This document shows positions 1 through 7,685 of a stretch of 13,069 bases of DNA, piece by piece. How positions within the stretch are numbered: the first letter of the stretch is position 1; every line of letters begins with the position of its first letter. The position numbers were made by a program, and so were the translations under genes. The notes under the pieces are model-generated. The model had not been told where the DNA came from, ran no database searches, and worked only from the letters and a program-made list of their open reading frames with translations. The DNA comes from Actinomycetes bacterium (GTDB taxonomy: Bacteria > Actinomycetota > Actinomycetes > Actinomycetales > Actinomycetaceae): the NCBI GenBank assembly GCA_023426345.1, contig JAFAAX010000052.1, positions 1-13,069 on the forward strand, written 5' to 3'.

Positions 1-492
1 ATCGGCGCCCGCCCGGCCGTCGGCGCTCAGCCCGTCGGCCGCCAGGTCGCCCGCCGCGTCCGCGGTGTCGTAGTCGATGCCGGCGTCCTCCGCGCCGGTC
101 GCGGCCTCGTCGTCGGCCAGGGCCGCCGCGCGCTCGGCGCGCACGGCCAGGATGCGGTCCTCGACGTCGTCGACGACCTCGTCATGGCCGGACAGCCGCC
201 ACGAGCGGTAGGCGAGCGCCAGCCCGAAGGCGGTGGTCCCCAGCGACAAGACGATCGAGGTGAGCATCATCGCCTGCGGCAGCGGGTCCGCCATGGCCCC
301 CGAGTCCTCGCCGCCGAGCAGCGGGGGCCGCCCCGCCGCCCCGCCGGACGCGAGGATCAGCACGTTGATGCCGTGCGTCATCAGCCCCAGCCCGATGAAG
401 ATGCGCGACAACGTGCGTTCGAGCAGCAGGTACACGCCGGAGCCGACCAGGACGCCGGCGATGATCAGGAGCGCCAGGGAGGGGACGTTCAT
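1..492 (-). CDS. mnhC: Na+/H+ antiporter subunit MnhC/MrpC (3' end beyond window)
   Basis: Small NuoK-like membrane subunit of the multi-subunit Mnh/Mrp cation/proton antiporter, which exports Na+ in exchange for H+. The first 164 codons are present with no stop, so the gene leaves the window at its left edge. Three membrane segments are visible: residues 4-23, about 29-50 (containing the family signature LMTHGINVLIL) and about 74-95 (MMLTSIVLSLGTTAFGLALA). After them comes a long acidic, alanine-rich cytoplasmic tail, a common extension in actinobacterial MnhC. The ATG overlaps the mnhAB stop as ATGA. A perfect AAGGAGG (500-506) lies 7 nt upstream, inside the last codons of mnhAB, which indicates translational coupling. 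mnhD, E, F and G would be expected further left. Family assignment is secure; the full length is unknown. Confidence 0.92.
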   Translation of the reverse strand, partial: MNVPSLALLIIAGVLVGSGVYLLLERTLSRIFIGLGLMTHGINVLILASGGAAGRPPLLGGEDSGAMADPLPQAMMLTSIVLSLGTTAFGLALAYRSWRLSGHDEVVDDVEDRILAVRAERAAALADDEAATGAEDAGIDYDTADAAGDLAADGLSADGRAGAD

Positions 493-3400
493 CGCGGGCC
501 CTCCTTCCCGCGCGAGGACCGCGCGCCGGCCGCCGGCCGCGCCCGATCGGCACGCCCCCCGACCGGGGCGGGACCGCCTGAGGGGGCGTCGCCCTCGTCG
601 AGCGGGCGCCCGGAGGGGGCGGCGGGGGTGGCGGGCTGGCGGTCGATCTCCGCGCCGACGGAGGTGACGAGGTCGAGGACAAGGCCGACGACCAGCACGT
701 ACACGCCGATGTCGAGGATCATCGCCGTGGTGAAGTGGAGGGCGCCCAACGGGCCCAGGCCGATGTCGACGGGGGTCGACTGGAGGACCGCGTTGCCGAA
801 GAAGAGGGGCGACAGCGCGCCGGCGCCCGCGATGAACAGGCCGAGGCCCATGATGCGGCCCGGGGCGACGGGCATGGCCTCGACCAGCTCGTCGGCGCCG
901 CCCGCCAGGTAGCGCAGGACGAACGCGATCCCGGCCACCACCCCGCCGGCGAATCCGCCGCCGGGATTGTTGTGGCCGATGAGGAGCAGCCAGACGGACA
1001 GCACCAGCATCGTCGGGAAGAGGAGGCGGGTCGTCACCTCGAGCACCGTCGAGCGGTCCTGAGGCCGCAGCGCCGCGACCGCCGGCAGGAACGGCCGCTC
1101 CGGAGCGGCATCGCGGGAATGCCCCCACGCGTGGCCGTCCCGCCCGGAGAGCGCCGAGGCCCCGGAGCGTGCGTCGCGCCTCGGAGGCCGCCGCGTCGCG
1201 TAGATCAGCGAGGCGACGCCCGTCGCGGTGACCAGGAGGACGGAGAGCTCGCCCACGGTGTCCCACGCGCGGATGTCGACCAGGATGACGTTGACGATGT
1301 TCTGGCCGTTGCCGAAGCCCAACGCCTCCGAGGGCATGAGGTCGGACACCGGGGCGGCGACGCGCGCCGAGGAGGCGGCCAGTCCCGCCACGACCACGCC
1401 GGCGCCGACCAGGACCGCCAGCAACAGGTGCCACCAGCGGGAACGCGCCAGCGGACGGTCGGAGAAGAAGGGAGGCAGCCGGCGCAGCACCAGGACGAAG
1501 ACGACGATGCTGACGGCCTCGACCACCAGCTGGGTGAGCGCCAGGTCGGGGGCGCCCTGCGAGGCGTAGAGCAGGGCGACGCCCAGGCCCACGACCCCGA
1601 GCGCCAGCGCCGCGCGCAGGCGGCGCCGCGAGCGCACCGTGAGGATCGCGGCGACGGCGATGAGCGCCCCGATGCCGACCTGCAGGGGCGAGTCCCAGGC
1701 GCGCACGGTGAGGCTGCCCGGAGGGTGCGTCGCCAGGGCCGCGCCGACTGCGGCGATCAGCGTCACGACGATCGTCGACAGGTCCCAGGGCAGGGACCCT
1801 CGCTGGGAGAGCCGGGTGACGCCCGTCGAGAGGATCTCGAGTTCGCGCAGGCTCCAGGAGAACACGTCGGTCACGGCCACCGGGAATGACACGCGCTCCT
1901 GCCACGCCCGGAAGCGCTCCGTGAACAGGGCCAGGACGACGCCGCCGGCCAGGATGGCCGCCGTCGCCGCGGCCGGCTCCCAGCCCGACCACCACGCGAG
2001 ATGGGCGCCGCCGGGAAGCAGGCCGTCGCCGTGCCGGGCGAGGACGTCCTCGAGCGGGCCGGGGAACAGGCCGATGAGGGCGCCGAGCGAGAGCACGGCG
2101 ATGGGGACCGTCATGAGCGCGGGCGTGGCGGCCGGATGATCGGGGGAACGCTCCGGGGAGCGGTCGGAGCGGTCGGAGCGGTCGGAGGGGGGCGCGGGGG
2201 TGGGCTCGGCATGAGGGGAGGCGGCGGGGGCGCCCTCGTGGGCGTCGGGAGAGGATGGCGTGCGCCGCGTGCCGAAGGCGCCCCACCACACGCGCCAGGA
2301 GTAGGCGACGGTGAGGACGCTGCCGAGGGCGATGACGACGGCGAGGGCGATGTCCCAGGCGGCCGCCCCGTGGGCACCGGCGGGGGCCTCCCCCACGAGG
2401 GTCCACGCCGCCCCGGAGCCGTGGAGAAGCGCCCCGAGCAGTCCTTCCTTGCCCAGGTAACCGGTGGTCAACGGCACGCCGGCCATCGACAGGGCAGCCA
2501 GGCCCGCGGCGGCGGCCAGCACCGGCTTGCGGCGTCCCAGGCCGGACAGGCGGCGCAGGTCGCGCGTGCCCGTGGCGGACTCGACGGCGCCGACGGTGAG
2601 GAACAGCGTCGACTTGAACAGGCTGTGGGCGACGAGCATCGTGAGGCCGGCCGCCATCGCGCCCGCGCTGCCCTGGCCGACGGCCGCGGTGATGAGGCCC
2701 AGCTGGGAGACGGTGCCGTAGGCCAGGACGAGCTTGAGGTCGCATTGGCGCAGCGCGCGCCACCCGCCGATGAGCAGCGTCGCCAGGCCCACGGTCTGGA
2801 TGAGCGGGGACCAGACGGCGATCTCGGTGAGGCCCGGGGTCAGGCGCGCGATGAGGTAGACGCCGGCCTTGACCATGGCGGCAGCGTGGAGGAACGCGGA
2901 CACGGGGGTCGGCGCGGCCATGGCTCCGGGCAGCCAGAAGTGGAAGGGGACCAGCGCGGACTTCGAGAACGCGCCGGCCAGGACCAGGAGCGCCGCCACG
3001 ACGACCTGCGGCGAGGAGGCGTCCACCGTCCCATCGGCGACGGCGGGGACCAGCTCGGACAGCCGGAAGGATCCACCGGGGGCGAGGCCCAGCATGACGA
3101 ATCCGGCGAACATCGCCAGCGACCCGGAGGTCGTGACCAGGAGGGCCTGGCGGGCGGCGGCGCGGGCGGGGCGGCGCTCGTGGTGATGGCCGATGAGGAG
3201 GAACGACAGGAGGGACGTCGCCTCCCAGAAGACGTAGACGCCGATCGTGTGGTCGACCGTGACGACGCCCAGCATGGCGCCCGCGAACGCCGTGAACACC
3301 CCGGCGAAGCGCCCCAGGCCCGCCGCGGTGTCATGGAAATAGGCGCTGGCGTAGAGGAGGACCAGGGTCCCCACCCCGCCCACGATCAGCGTCATCAGCC

Positions 3401-3629
3401 AGGACAGCGTGTCCATGCGGAACCAGAGGTCCATGTCCAGGCCGGGGATCCATCGCAGATGCTCGACCGGAGGCGCCTCCGACAAGGCCTCCCCGGTGTG
3501 GGCCAGCGCCCAGGCGACCGCGGTGGCGGGCGCGAGCGCCAGGACGGCCAAGGCCCGGTTGCCCAGACGCCGCACCATCCAGGGCGCCAGCATCGCCGCG
3601 CCGAAGGCGACGGCGAGCACAGCGATCAT
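489..3629 (-). CDS. mnhA: Fused Na+/H+ antiporter subunit MnhA-MnhB (MrpAB)
   Basis: Largest antiporter subunit, 1046 aa. Residues about 1-455 are the NuoL-like antiporter core. It has VYVFWEATSLLSFLLIG with Glu136 in TM5, Lys223 in FSKSALVPFHFW, and the HAAAMVKAGVYLIAR signature with Lys254. Residues 590-815 are the MrpA C-terminal NuoJ-like part, with PDLALTQLVVEAVSIVVF (Glu704) and DIRAWDTVGELSVLL. From residue 858 an MnhB domain follows (DRSTVLEVTTRLLFP, then GHNNPGGGFAGG). MnhA-MnhB fusion is usual in Actinobacteria. A 45-residue hydrophilic linker at 455-505 contains three Ser-Asp-Arg repeats, and the tail after residue 995 is disordered. I chose ATG 3629 because GGGAGA lies 5 nt upstream and the membrane segment starts at once; an ATG at 3734 would add 35 Pro-rich residues and has no Shine-Dalgarno sequence. 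Confidence 0.93.
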   Translation of the reverse strand: MIAVLAVAFGAAMLAPWMVRRLGNRALAVLALAPATAVAWALAHTGEALSEAPPVEHLRWIPGLDMDLWFRMDTLSWLMTLIVGGVGTLVLLYASAYFHDTAAGLGRFAGVFTAFAGAMLGVVTVDHTIGVYVFWEATSLLSFLLIGHHHERRPARAAARQALLVTTSGSLAMFAGFVMLGLAPGGSFRLSELVPAVADGTVDASSPQVVVAALLVLAGAFSKSALVPFHFWLPGAMAAPTPVSAFLHAAAMVKAGVYLIARLTPGLTEIAVWSPLIQTVGLATLLIGGWRALRQCDLKLVLAYGTVSQLGLITAAVGQGSAGAMAAGLTMLVAHSLFKSTLFLTVGAVESATGTRDLRRLSGLGRRKPVLAAAAGLAALSMAGVPLTTGYLGKEGLLGALLHGSGAAWTLVGEAPAGAHGAAAWDIALAVVIALGSVLTVAYSWRVWWGAFGTRRTPSSPDAHEGAPAASPHAEPTPAPPSDRSDRSDRSPERSPDHPAATPALMTVPIAVLSLGALIGLFPGPLEDVLARHGDGLLPGGAHLAWWSGWEPAAATAAILAGGVVLALFTERFRAWQERVSFPVAVTDVFSWSLRELEILSTGVTRLSQRGSLPWDLSTIVVTLIAAVGAALATHPPGSLTVRAWDSPLQVGIGALIAVAAILTVRSRRRLRAALALGVVGLGVALLYASQGAPDLALTQLVVEAVSIVVFVLVLRRLPPFFSDRPLARSRWWHLLLAVLVGAGVVVAGLAASSARVAAPVSDLMPSEALGFGNGQNIVNVILVDIRAWDTVGELSVLLVTATGVASLIYATRRPPRRDARSGASALSGRDGHAWGHSRDAAPERPFLPAVAALRPQDRSTVLEVTTRLLFPTMLVLSVWLLLIGHNNPGGGFAGGVVAGIAFVLRYLAGGADELVEAMPVAPGRIMGLGLFIAGAGALSPLFFGNAVLQSTPVDIGLGPLGALHFTTAMILDIGVYVLVVGLVLDLVTSVGAEIDRQPATPAAPSGRPLDEGDAPSGGPAPVGGRADRARPAAGARSSRGKEGPR
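541..599 (-). repeat. Partial copy of the palindromic element in the mnhAB tail
   Basis: The minus strand from 599 reads GACGAGGGCGACGCCCCC, identical to the intergenic copy at 9790-9807. The shared GGTCCCGCCC follows about 5-7 nt later. It is in frame and encodes DEGDAPSGGPAP in the disordered C-terminal tail of the MnhB domain. The second arm is degenerate. Confidence 0.55.
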
Positions 3630-3758
3630 GAGGGTCTCCCGGACAGGCGCGCGAGGATCGGGCAGGGGCAGGCCGGCCGACCCGCCGCAGATGCCCGGGG
3701 CGCGGAGGCGCACGGGCGCTGACTGCTCAGACATCGACAGATGGGACCGACCGTTCCC

Positions 3759-3764
3759 AGACTA
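3759..3764 (-). promoter_or_regulatory. Possible -10 box for the mnh operon
   Basis: On the minus strand TAGTCT fits the actinobacterial TANNNT -10 pattern. It would give an RNA starting near 3752, about 120 nt before the preferred mnhAB start. No convincing -35 is seen. This is a motif match only. Confidence 0.25.
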
Positions 3765-3890
3765 ACGGAGCCGCTTTCCGCGCGCCCGGCCAGGACCGCG
3801 GCATCCCCCACCTGCCCTCCCGCGGCTCCCGCCCTCCCCGGCGAGGGGGGCGCGGTCTCTTCGTCCTCGGGCGAGCCTCCGATCAGGGGA

Positions 3891-3896
3891 GATAAT
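3891..3896 (+). promoter_or_regulatory. Candidate -10 box for the EtfD-like gene
   Basis: GATAAT matches TATAAT at five of six positions in an otherwise GC-rich region, and would place the start of transcription about 64 nt before ATG 3967. No good -35 is visible at 16-18 nt. The leader then carries AAGGAG (3952-3957), 9 nt before the start codon. Confidence 0.4.
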
Positions 3897-3966
3897 GGAG
3901 CGAGTCGCTCTGCCCCCCCCGGGACGGACCGGCCGCATCGACTGATCAGCCAAGGAGCTCTCCGCA

Positions 3967-6516
3967 ATGGCCACTCCCCTCCTGTCCACCCTGGCGTGGG
4001 CCTTCGCCATGCTGGCGACCCTTTTCGGGCTAATCTCGTTCATCCGCGGCATCGCCGCCCTGTGGCGCCAGGTCTCCCAAGGCAAACCGGCGCCCGGACG
4101 GCTCCGGCCGTTCTGGGGGAGGCTCGGCGGGATGCTCGCGGCGGCCCTCACCCACCGCGAGTTCAAGGGGCGCACGGCCGTCAAGGTCGCCCACTGGTTC
4201 GTCATGATCTCGTTCCCGCTGCTGTTCCTCACCCTGGTGACGGGCTACGCGCAGCTGCGCACACCGACGTGGTCCTTGCCTCTCATCGGCCACTTCGCGC
4301 CCTGGGAGTGGCTGACCGAGGTCTTCGCATGGGGCGGCCTGATCGGCATCGTCGTGCTGATGGCCGTCCGCTCGCGCGCGGGCCACGGCGCCCCCGGCGA
4401 GGCCGCGCTCTCCGGTGACGGGACGCCCGCTGCCGGGACCGCGGAGGCCGGCGCGAGCGCGGCAGCGTCGTCCTCGTCAATGAGTGACGAGGGCGACCCC
4501 GCGGGCGCGGACCCGGCGCCCCCGACCACCGACGACGGGCACTTCCCGCGCGACGGCTCGCCGCGGGGCGTCGCCTCCCGGTTCCTGGGGTCCACGAAAT
4601 GGCAGGCCCGGTTCGTGGAGTGGGTTGTCCTGCTCGTCTGCCTGTGCGTCGTGGTGCTGCGCGGCCTGGAGTACGCGCTGTTCGGCGAGCTCGGGGCCGC
4701 GGGCGACGCCCATCTGGCGGGGCTGGCCACCGCCTGGCACTTCCCGCTCACCGCCTGGATCGGCGCCCTGCTGCGCGACGCCGGCGCCACGACGACGGTG
4801 CTGGCGGACTTGGTGGTCGCGACGTCCGCCGTGAAGATCGTCGTGTCGATGGCGTGGATGATGGTCGTCGGCGTCCAGACCCGCATGGGCGTGGCCTGGC
4901 ACCGCTTCCTGGCCGTCGTCAACCTCTATGCGCGACGCGAGCCGTCCGGCGCGAAGGCGCTGGGGGCGGCGGCCCCGATGGTCGTGGACGGCCGGCCCGT
5001 CACCGACGTCGAGCAGATCCCCGACGACGCGGCGCTGGGCGTCGGCACGGCGGCGGACCTCACATGGAAGGATCGCCTGGACTTCTACTCGTGCACGGAG
5101 TGCGGGCGCTGCCAGGAGCTGTGCCCCGCGTGGAACACGGAGAAGCCGCTGTCCCCGAAACTGCTGGTCCTGGCGCTGCGCGACCATGTGGACGCGATCG
5201 GCACGACCGAGGTCACCGAGCAGGTCGTCCCCGACGAGCTGCTCCCCGCCGAGGGCCAGGTGCTGCTGGAGAAGGGCCTCGACCCGCTGGCGCACACGGC
5301 CGACGTGCTGGGGGCGCTCGCCGCGTCGGGCGCCACGGGACCGACCGGCGTGCCCGTGGTCGCGGGGCCGCTGGTGCCCGACGTGATCTCCCCGGAGGTC
5401 CTCTGGGACTGCACCATGTGCGGCGCCTGCGTCGATCAGTGCCCCGTCGACATCGAGCACGTCGACCACATCCTGGACCTGCGCCGCCACCAGGTCCTCA
5501 TGGAGGGCGCGTTCCCCCAGGAGCTCGGCCGCGCCTTCCGCGGCATGGAGACGAAGGGCAACCCCTACAATCTGCCGGCGCGCAAGCGCCTCGACTGGGC
5601 GAAGAACCTGGACTTCGAGGTGCCCGTCATCGGGGAGGACGGCGAGTCCGCCCAAGAGGTCGACTATCTGTTCTGGGTCGGTTGCGCCGGCGCCTCCGAC
5701 GACCGCGCGAAGAAGACGACGGCCGCCGTGGCCGAGTTGCTCCACACTGCGGGCGTGTCGTTCGCGGTCCTCGGATCGGGCGAGTCCTGCACGGGCGACC
5801 CGGCGCGCCGCGCCGGCAACGAGGTCCTCTTCCAGATGCTGGCCGCCCAGGCCATCGACACGCTCCACGAGGCGCGCGCGCAGAGAATCGTCGTCACCTG
5901 CGCCCACTGCTTCAACACGATCGCGAACGAGTTCCCCCAGCTCGGCGGCACATTCGAGGTCATCCACCACACGCAGCTGCTCAACCGCCTGGTCCGAGAC
6001 GGGCTGTTGAAGCCCGGGGCGCCGCCCTCGTCGATGGGCGACGGGACGGACGAGGACGGCGCCCGCGCCCGTCCGACGATCACGTACCACGACCCCTGCT
6101 TCCTGGGTCGCCACAACCGCGTCTTCGAGCCGCCGCGCGAGTTGCTGGGCGCTCTGCCGGGGCTGGACGTGGTCGAGATGCCCCGCGCCCGCGACCGCGC
6201 GATGTGCTGCGGGGCGGGCGGCGCACGCGCCTGGATGGAGGAGACTCGCGGCATCCGCATCGCCGACGCCCGCATGGCCGAGGCCTCGTCCACCGGCGCC
6301 TCGGTGGTGGCCACCGCCTGTCCGTTCTGCTCGCAGATGCTCGGCTCGGCGACGGGGTCCAGCCTGCCGCAGCCGGTCGGCGCGAGGGCGGGCGGGTCGT
6401 CCTCGTCGGGGGACGAGGGCGGCGCCGCGAGGCTTCCCATGCCCGAGGTCAAGGACGTCGCCCTGCTGCTGCTGGACGCCGTCCACCGGGGTCAGGATCA
6501 CCCCGCGGACGACTGA
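3967..6516 (+). CDS. Membrane-anchored (Fe-S) reductase, EtfD/HdrD/GlcF-like
   Basis: 849 aa. The N-terminal half is a membrane anchor with helices at about 5-33, 76-96, 114-135, 216-240 and 281-305. Two [4Fe-4S] ferredoxin motifs follow: Cys376-379-382-386 (CTECGRCQELCP) and Cys482-485-488-492 (CTMCGACVDQCP). Two CCG domains come next: Cys573/608/645/648 and Cys711/747-748/785/788 (HDPCFLGRH, MCCGAGG, CPFC), as in HdrB/HdrD and GlcF. The first CCG domain has SC in place of the CC pair (GESCTGD), as I recall for the mycobacterial homologue. The whole layout matches Mycobacterium tuberculosis Rv0338c (EtfD), a membrane dehydrogenase that takes electrons from electron-transfer flavoprotein into the quinone pool. 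No etfAB lies in this window, so the donor here is inferred. Three Ser/Asp/Glu-rich insertions (about 165-180, 686-698, 807-820) coincide with palindromic DNA repeats. Confidence 0.88.
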   Translation: MATPLLSTLAWAFAMLATLFGLISFIRGIAALWRQVSQGKPAPGRLRPFWGRLGGMLAAALTHREFKGRTAVKVAHWFVMISFPLLFLTLVTGYAQLRTPTWSLPLIGHFAPWEWLTEVFAWGGLIGIVVLMAVRSRAGHGAPGEAALSGDGTPAAGTAEAGASAAASSSSMSDEGDPAGADPAPPTTDDGHFPRDGSPRGVASRFLGSTKWQARFVEWVVLLVCLCVVVLRGLEYALFGELGAAGDAHLAGLATAWHFPLTAWIGALLRDAGATTTVLADLVVATSAVKIVVSMAWMMVVGVQTRMGVAWHRFLAVVNLYARREPSGAKALGAAAPMVVDGRPVTDVEQIPDDAALGVGTAADLTWKDRLDFYSCTECGRCQELCPAWNTEKPLSPKLLVLALRDHVDAIGTTEVTEQVVPDELLPAEGQVLLEKGLDPLAHTADVLGALAASGATGPTGVPVVAGPLVPDVISPEVLWDCTMCGACVDQCPVDIEHVDHILDLRRHQVLMEGAFPQELGRAFRGMETKGNPYNLPARKRLDWAKNLDFEVPVIGEDGESAQEVDYLFWVGCAGASDDRAKKTTAAVAELLHTAGVSFAVLGSGESCTGDPARRAGNEVLFQMLAAQAIDTLHEARAQRIVVTCAHCFNTIANEFPQLGGTFEVIHHTQLLNRLVRDGLLKPGAPPSSMGDGTDEDGARARPTITYHDPCFLGRHNRVFEPPRELLGALPGLDVVEMPRARDRAMCCGAGGARAWMEETRGIRIADARMAEASSTGASVVATACPFCSQMLGSATGSSLPQPVGARAGGSSSSGDEGGAARLPMPEVKDVALLLLDAVHRGQDHPADD
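4467..4497 (+). repeat. Palindromic element inside the EtfD-like gene, copy 1
   Basis: Arms GTCGTCCTCGTC (4467-4478) and GACGAGGGCGAC (4486-4497) pair at 11 of 12 positions, the exception being a G-T wobble, around a 7-nt loop. They encode SSSSMSDEGD in the linker between membrane segments 3 and 4. The right arm and its flank (GACGAGGGCGACCCCGC, then GGCG) match the reverse complement of the intergenic copy ending at 9846 in 21 of 22 positions. Confidence 0.6.
6019..6062 (+). repeat. Palindromic element inside the EtfD-like gene, copy 2
   Basis: Arms GCGCCGCCCTCGTC (6019-6032) and GACGAGGACGGCGC (6049-6062) pair at 13 of 14 positions around a 16-nt loop. They encode a Pro-Ser-Ser ... Asp-Glu-Asp-Gly linker just before the second CCG domain, a position that tolerates insertions. 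Confidence 0.5.
6396..6423 (+). repeat. Palindromic element inside the EtfD-like gene, copy 3
   Basis: Arms GTCGTCCTCGTC (6396-6407) and GACGAGGGCGGC (6412-6423) pair at 10 of 12 positions, with both exceptions G-T wobbles, around a GGGG loop. They encode SSSSGDEGGA in a linker after the last CPFC motif. Confidence 0.5.
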
Positions 6517-6549
6517 TTCGTCCCGTCCGCCTCCTTCCTTCCCCTCCCG

Positions 6550-6705
6550 CGACTTCGGTGCCCTTTCGCCGCGACTTCGGTGCTGTTCCGCCGCGAGTTC
6601 GGTCGCGAGTTCGGTCCCTGCCAACGTCGGACCAAGTCAACGACCGCCAGAACCGAAGTCGACGGGAAAGGGAACCGAACTCGACGGAGAAGGGAACCGA
6701 ACTCG
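6550..6705. repeat. Inverted cluster of 22-nt repeat units
   Basis: On the plus strand heads CGA[C/G]TTCGGT start at 6550, 6572 and 6594, exactly 22 nt apart, with a fourth at 6606. On the minus strand the same head starts at 6705, 6683 and 6661, again exactly 22 nt apart. Tails within each arm are alike (minus: TTCCCTT-CCGT types). The two arms face each other and could fold: GCGAGTTCGGTCCC (6605-6618) complements 6692-6706 apart from one bulged base. The cluster fills most of the gap between two convergent genes. Confidence 0.8.
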
Positions 6706-6706
6706 C

Positions 6707-6752
6707 GGAAGGGGAAGGGGAAGGGGGAAAGAGAAGGGAAGGGAAGGGCGGG
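6707..6752 (+). other. Purine tract with G-quadruplex motif
   Basis: Positions 6707-6748 are purines only on the plus strand. GGGAAGGGAAGGGCGGG (6736-6752) is a short-loop G-quadruplex motif, and three more G4-G5 runs precede it at 6711-6727. It lies just downstream of the stop codon of the minus-strand membrane protein gene. Confidence 0.6.
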
Positions 6753-6755
6753 AGG

Positions 6756-7622
6756 TCAGCGGCGGGCGAACAGGTCGCGCGCGGCCCACATCGGCGCGAA
6801 CCACCGGTTCCAGGCGGCCGCGCCCAGCAGCGCGGAGACGACACCGACCACCGCCGACCCCGCTGCGGCGACCACCGTCGAGGAACCGGCCAGGACGAGC
6901 AGCACGGACACGCCCGCCGCGAGCGCCCCGAGCACGAGACCCGCGACGAGCCGACGCTCGGCAGGGACGGCCAGCGTGAGTCCCGTGGCCAACGCCGCCG
7001 TGAACGCCGCCGCCTGGACGACGAACGGCACGCTCGCCGACGCGGTCACCGTCGCTACGAGCCCCGCCAGCATCCACGCGGTCGCCATGACCGTCAGGAA
7101 GGCGGCCGCGCCTGGATGCCGCAGGGCGCTCAGGAATCCTCCGCGCCCCCGGCCACGCGCCGCGACCTCCGGTCGGGTCGCCGAGGATGCCGCCAACGCC
7201 CACGCCGCGCCCAGCGTCACGAGGACGGCGAGCAGCGGGCTGAACACCGTCGCCGCCACGCCCGCCGCCGCGGTCACGGCGCCGGAGGCGACCAGCGGCG
7301 CGGGCACGGTGACCCCCGCGATGGCCAGTGCCCCTGACAGATTGACCGCGAGGATGCCGATGACGGCCGTCGCTCCCAGTGTGAGGCCCAGCGCCGTCGG
7401 AGTGAGGCGCCCCCGGGGCAGGACGCGCTCGGCGTCCGCCGGCATGCCGCCATTTGTCCGCCGCTCGGCCCGCCGACCTTCGTGGTCGTCCTCCGCCCCC
7501 GGCCTCTGCGCGAAGCGCGGTGCCCCGGCGTGCTCGTGGTCCGCGTCCGGGCGGTCATCCTCGAAGACCAGGACGACCTCCGGGATGTCGGAGACGGGGG
7601 TCGACGTCTGTGGGACGTTCAT
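6756..7622 (-). CDS. Multispanning membrane protein of unknown function
   Basis: 288 aa, not recognised. Residues 1-72 are hydrophilic and rich in Asp, Glu and Arg, hence probably cytoplasmic. After them about seven hydrophobic, Ala/Val/Gly-rich membrane segments can be placed near 74-101, 107-127, 128-146, 171-193, 199-220, 224-246 and 249-270, with an Arg/Gly-rich loop at 150-168 and a short C-terminal end WNRWFAPMWAARDLFARR. No catalytic or transport motif is visible. ATG 7622 is chosen because GGAAGGA (7629-7635) lies 6 nt upstream; a GTG at 7700 keeps the frame open but has no Shine-Dalgarno sequence. The gene stands alone, about 200 bp after the hairpin that closes the dcd operon, and converges on the EtfD-like gene. 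Confidence 0.75.
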   Translation of the reverse strand: MNVPQTSTPVSDIPEVVLVFEDDRPDADHEHAGAPRFAQRPGAEDDHEGRRAERRTNGGMPADAERVLPRGRLTPTALGLTLGATAVIGILAVNLSGALAIAGVTVPAPLVASGAVTAAAGVAATVFSPLLAVLVTLGAAWALAASSATRPEVAARGRGRGGFLSALRHPGAAAFLTVMATAWMLAGLVATVTASASVPFVVQAAAFTAALATGLTLAVPAERRLVAGLVLGALAAGVSVLLVLAGSSTVVAAAGSAVVGVVSALLGAAAWNRWFAPMWAARDLFARR

Positions 7623-7685
7623 CGTGTGTCCTTCCGCAGGATGGCTCCATGGCACCGCGCGAACCTGAAGGGACGCTGGGGACGC

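Larger units (their letters stand above)
3630..3966. promoter_or_regulatory. Divergent intergenic region between mnhAB and the EtfD-like gene
   Basis: A 337-bp non-coding stretch between two divergently read genes, so it must hold both promoters. It has C-rich runs (about 3800-3840 and 3911-3921), a candidate -10 for each direction and the Shine-Dalgarno sequence of the plus-strand gene. I see no small gene or clear operator dyad. Part of it (3630-3734) could be translated if mnhAB uses its upstream ATG. Confidence 0.6.
6517..6755. terminator. Probable bidirectional termination region between convergent genes
   Basis: Both converging transcripts enter a pyrimidine-rich stretch directly after their stop codons and then the inverted 22-nt repeats. 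The plus strand reads CCTCCTTCCTTCCCCTCCC near 6530-6548. The minus-strand transcript is C/U-only across 6748-6707. C-rich, G-poor RNA is typical of Rho loading sites, and the inverted repeats could fold. There is no U-tract, so this would not be a classical intrinsic terminator. The role is inferred from position and composition. Confidence 0.45.

Noticed and set aside
2001..3722. Long plus-strand open frame opposite mnhAB
   Set aside because: It is a GC-driven shadow rich in Gly, Arg, Gln and Glu with no domain, and mnhAB on the other strand has unmistakable family motifs.
3630..3734. Longer mnhAB start at ATG 3734
   Set aside because: It adds 35 Pro/Arg-rich residues before the first membrane helix and has no Shine-Dalgarno sequence, whereas ATG 3629 has GGGAGA at good spacing.
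4477..6624. 715-codon minus-strand open frame opposite the EtfD-like gene
   Set aside because: Low-complexity Arg/Ala/Gly/His-rich product in the shadow of a gene with intact cysteine motifs.
6550..6705. CRISPR array
   Set aside because: The units abut at 22-nt steps without separate unique spacers, reverse orientation midway, and there is no cas gene in the window.
4599..7337. 912-codon plus-strand open frame overlapping the EtfD-like gene and running past it
   Set aside because: It is the wrong frame of a conserved gene, then runs antisense through the membrane protein gene. The product is Arg/Gly-rich and featureless.
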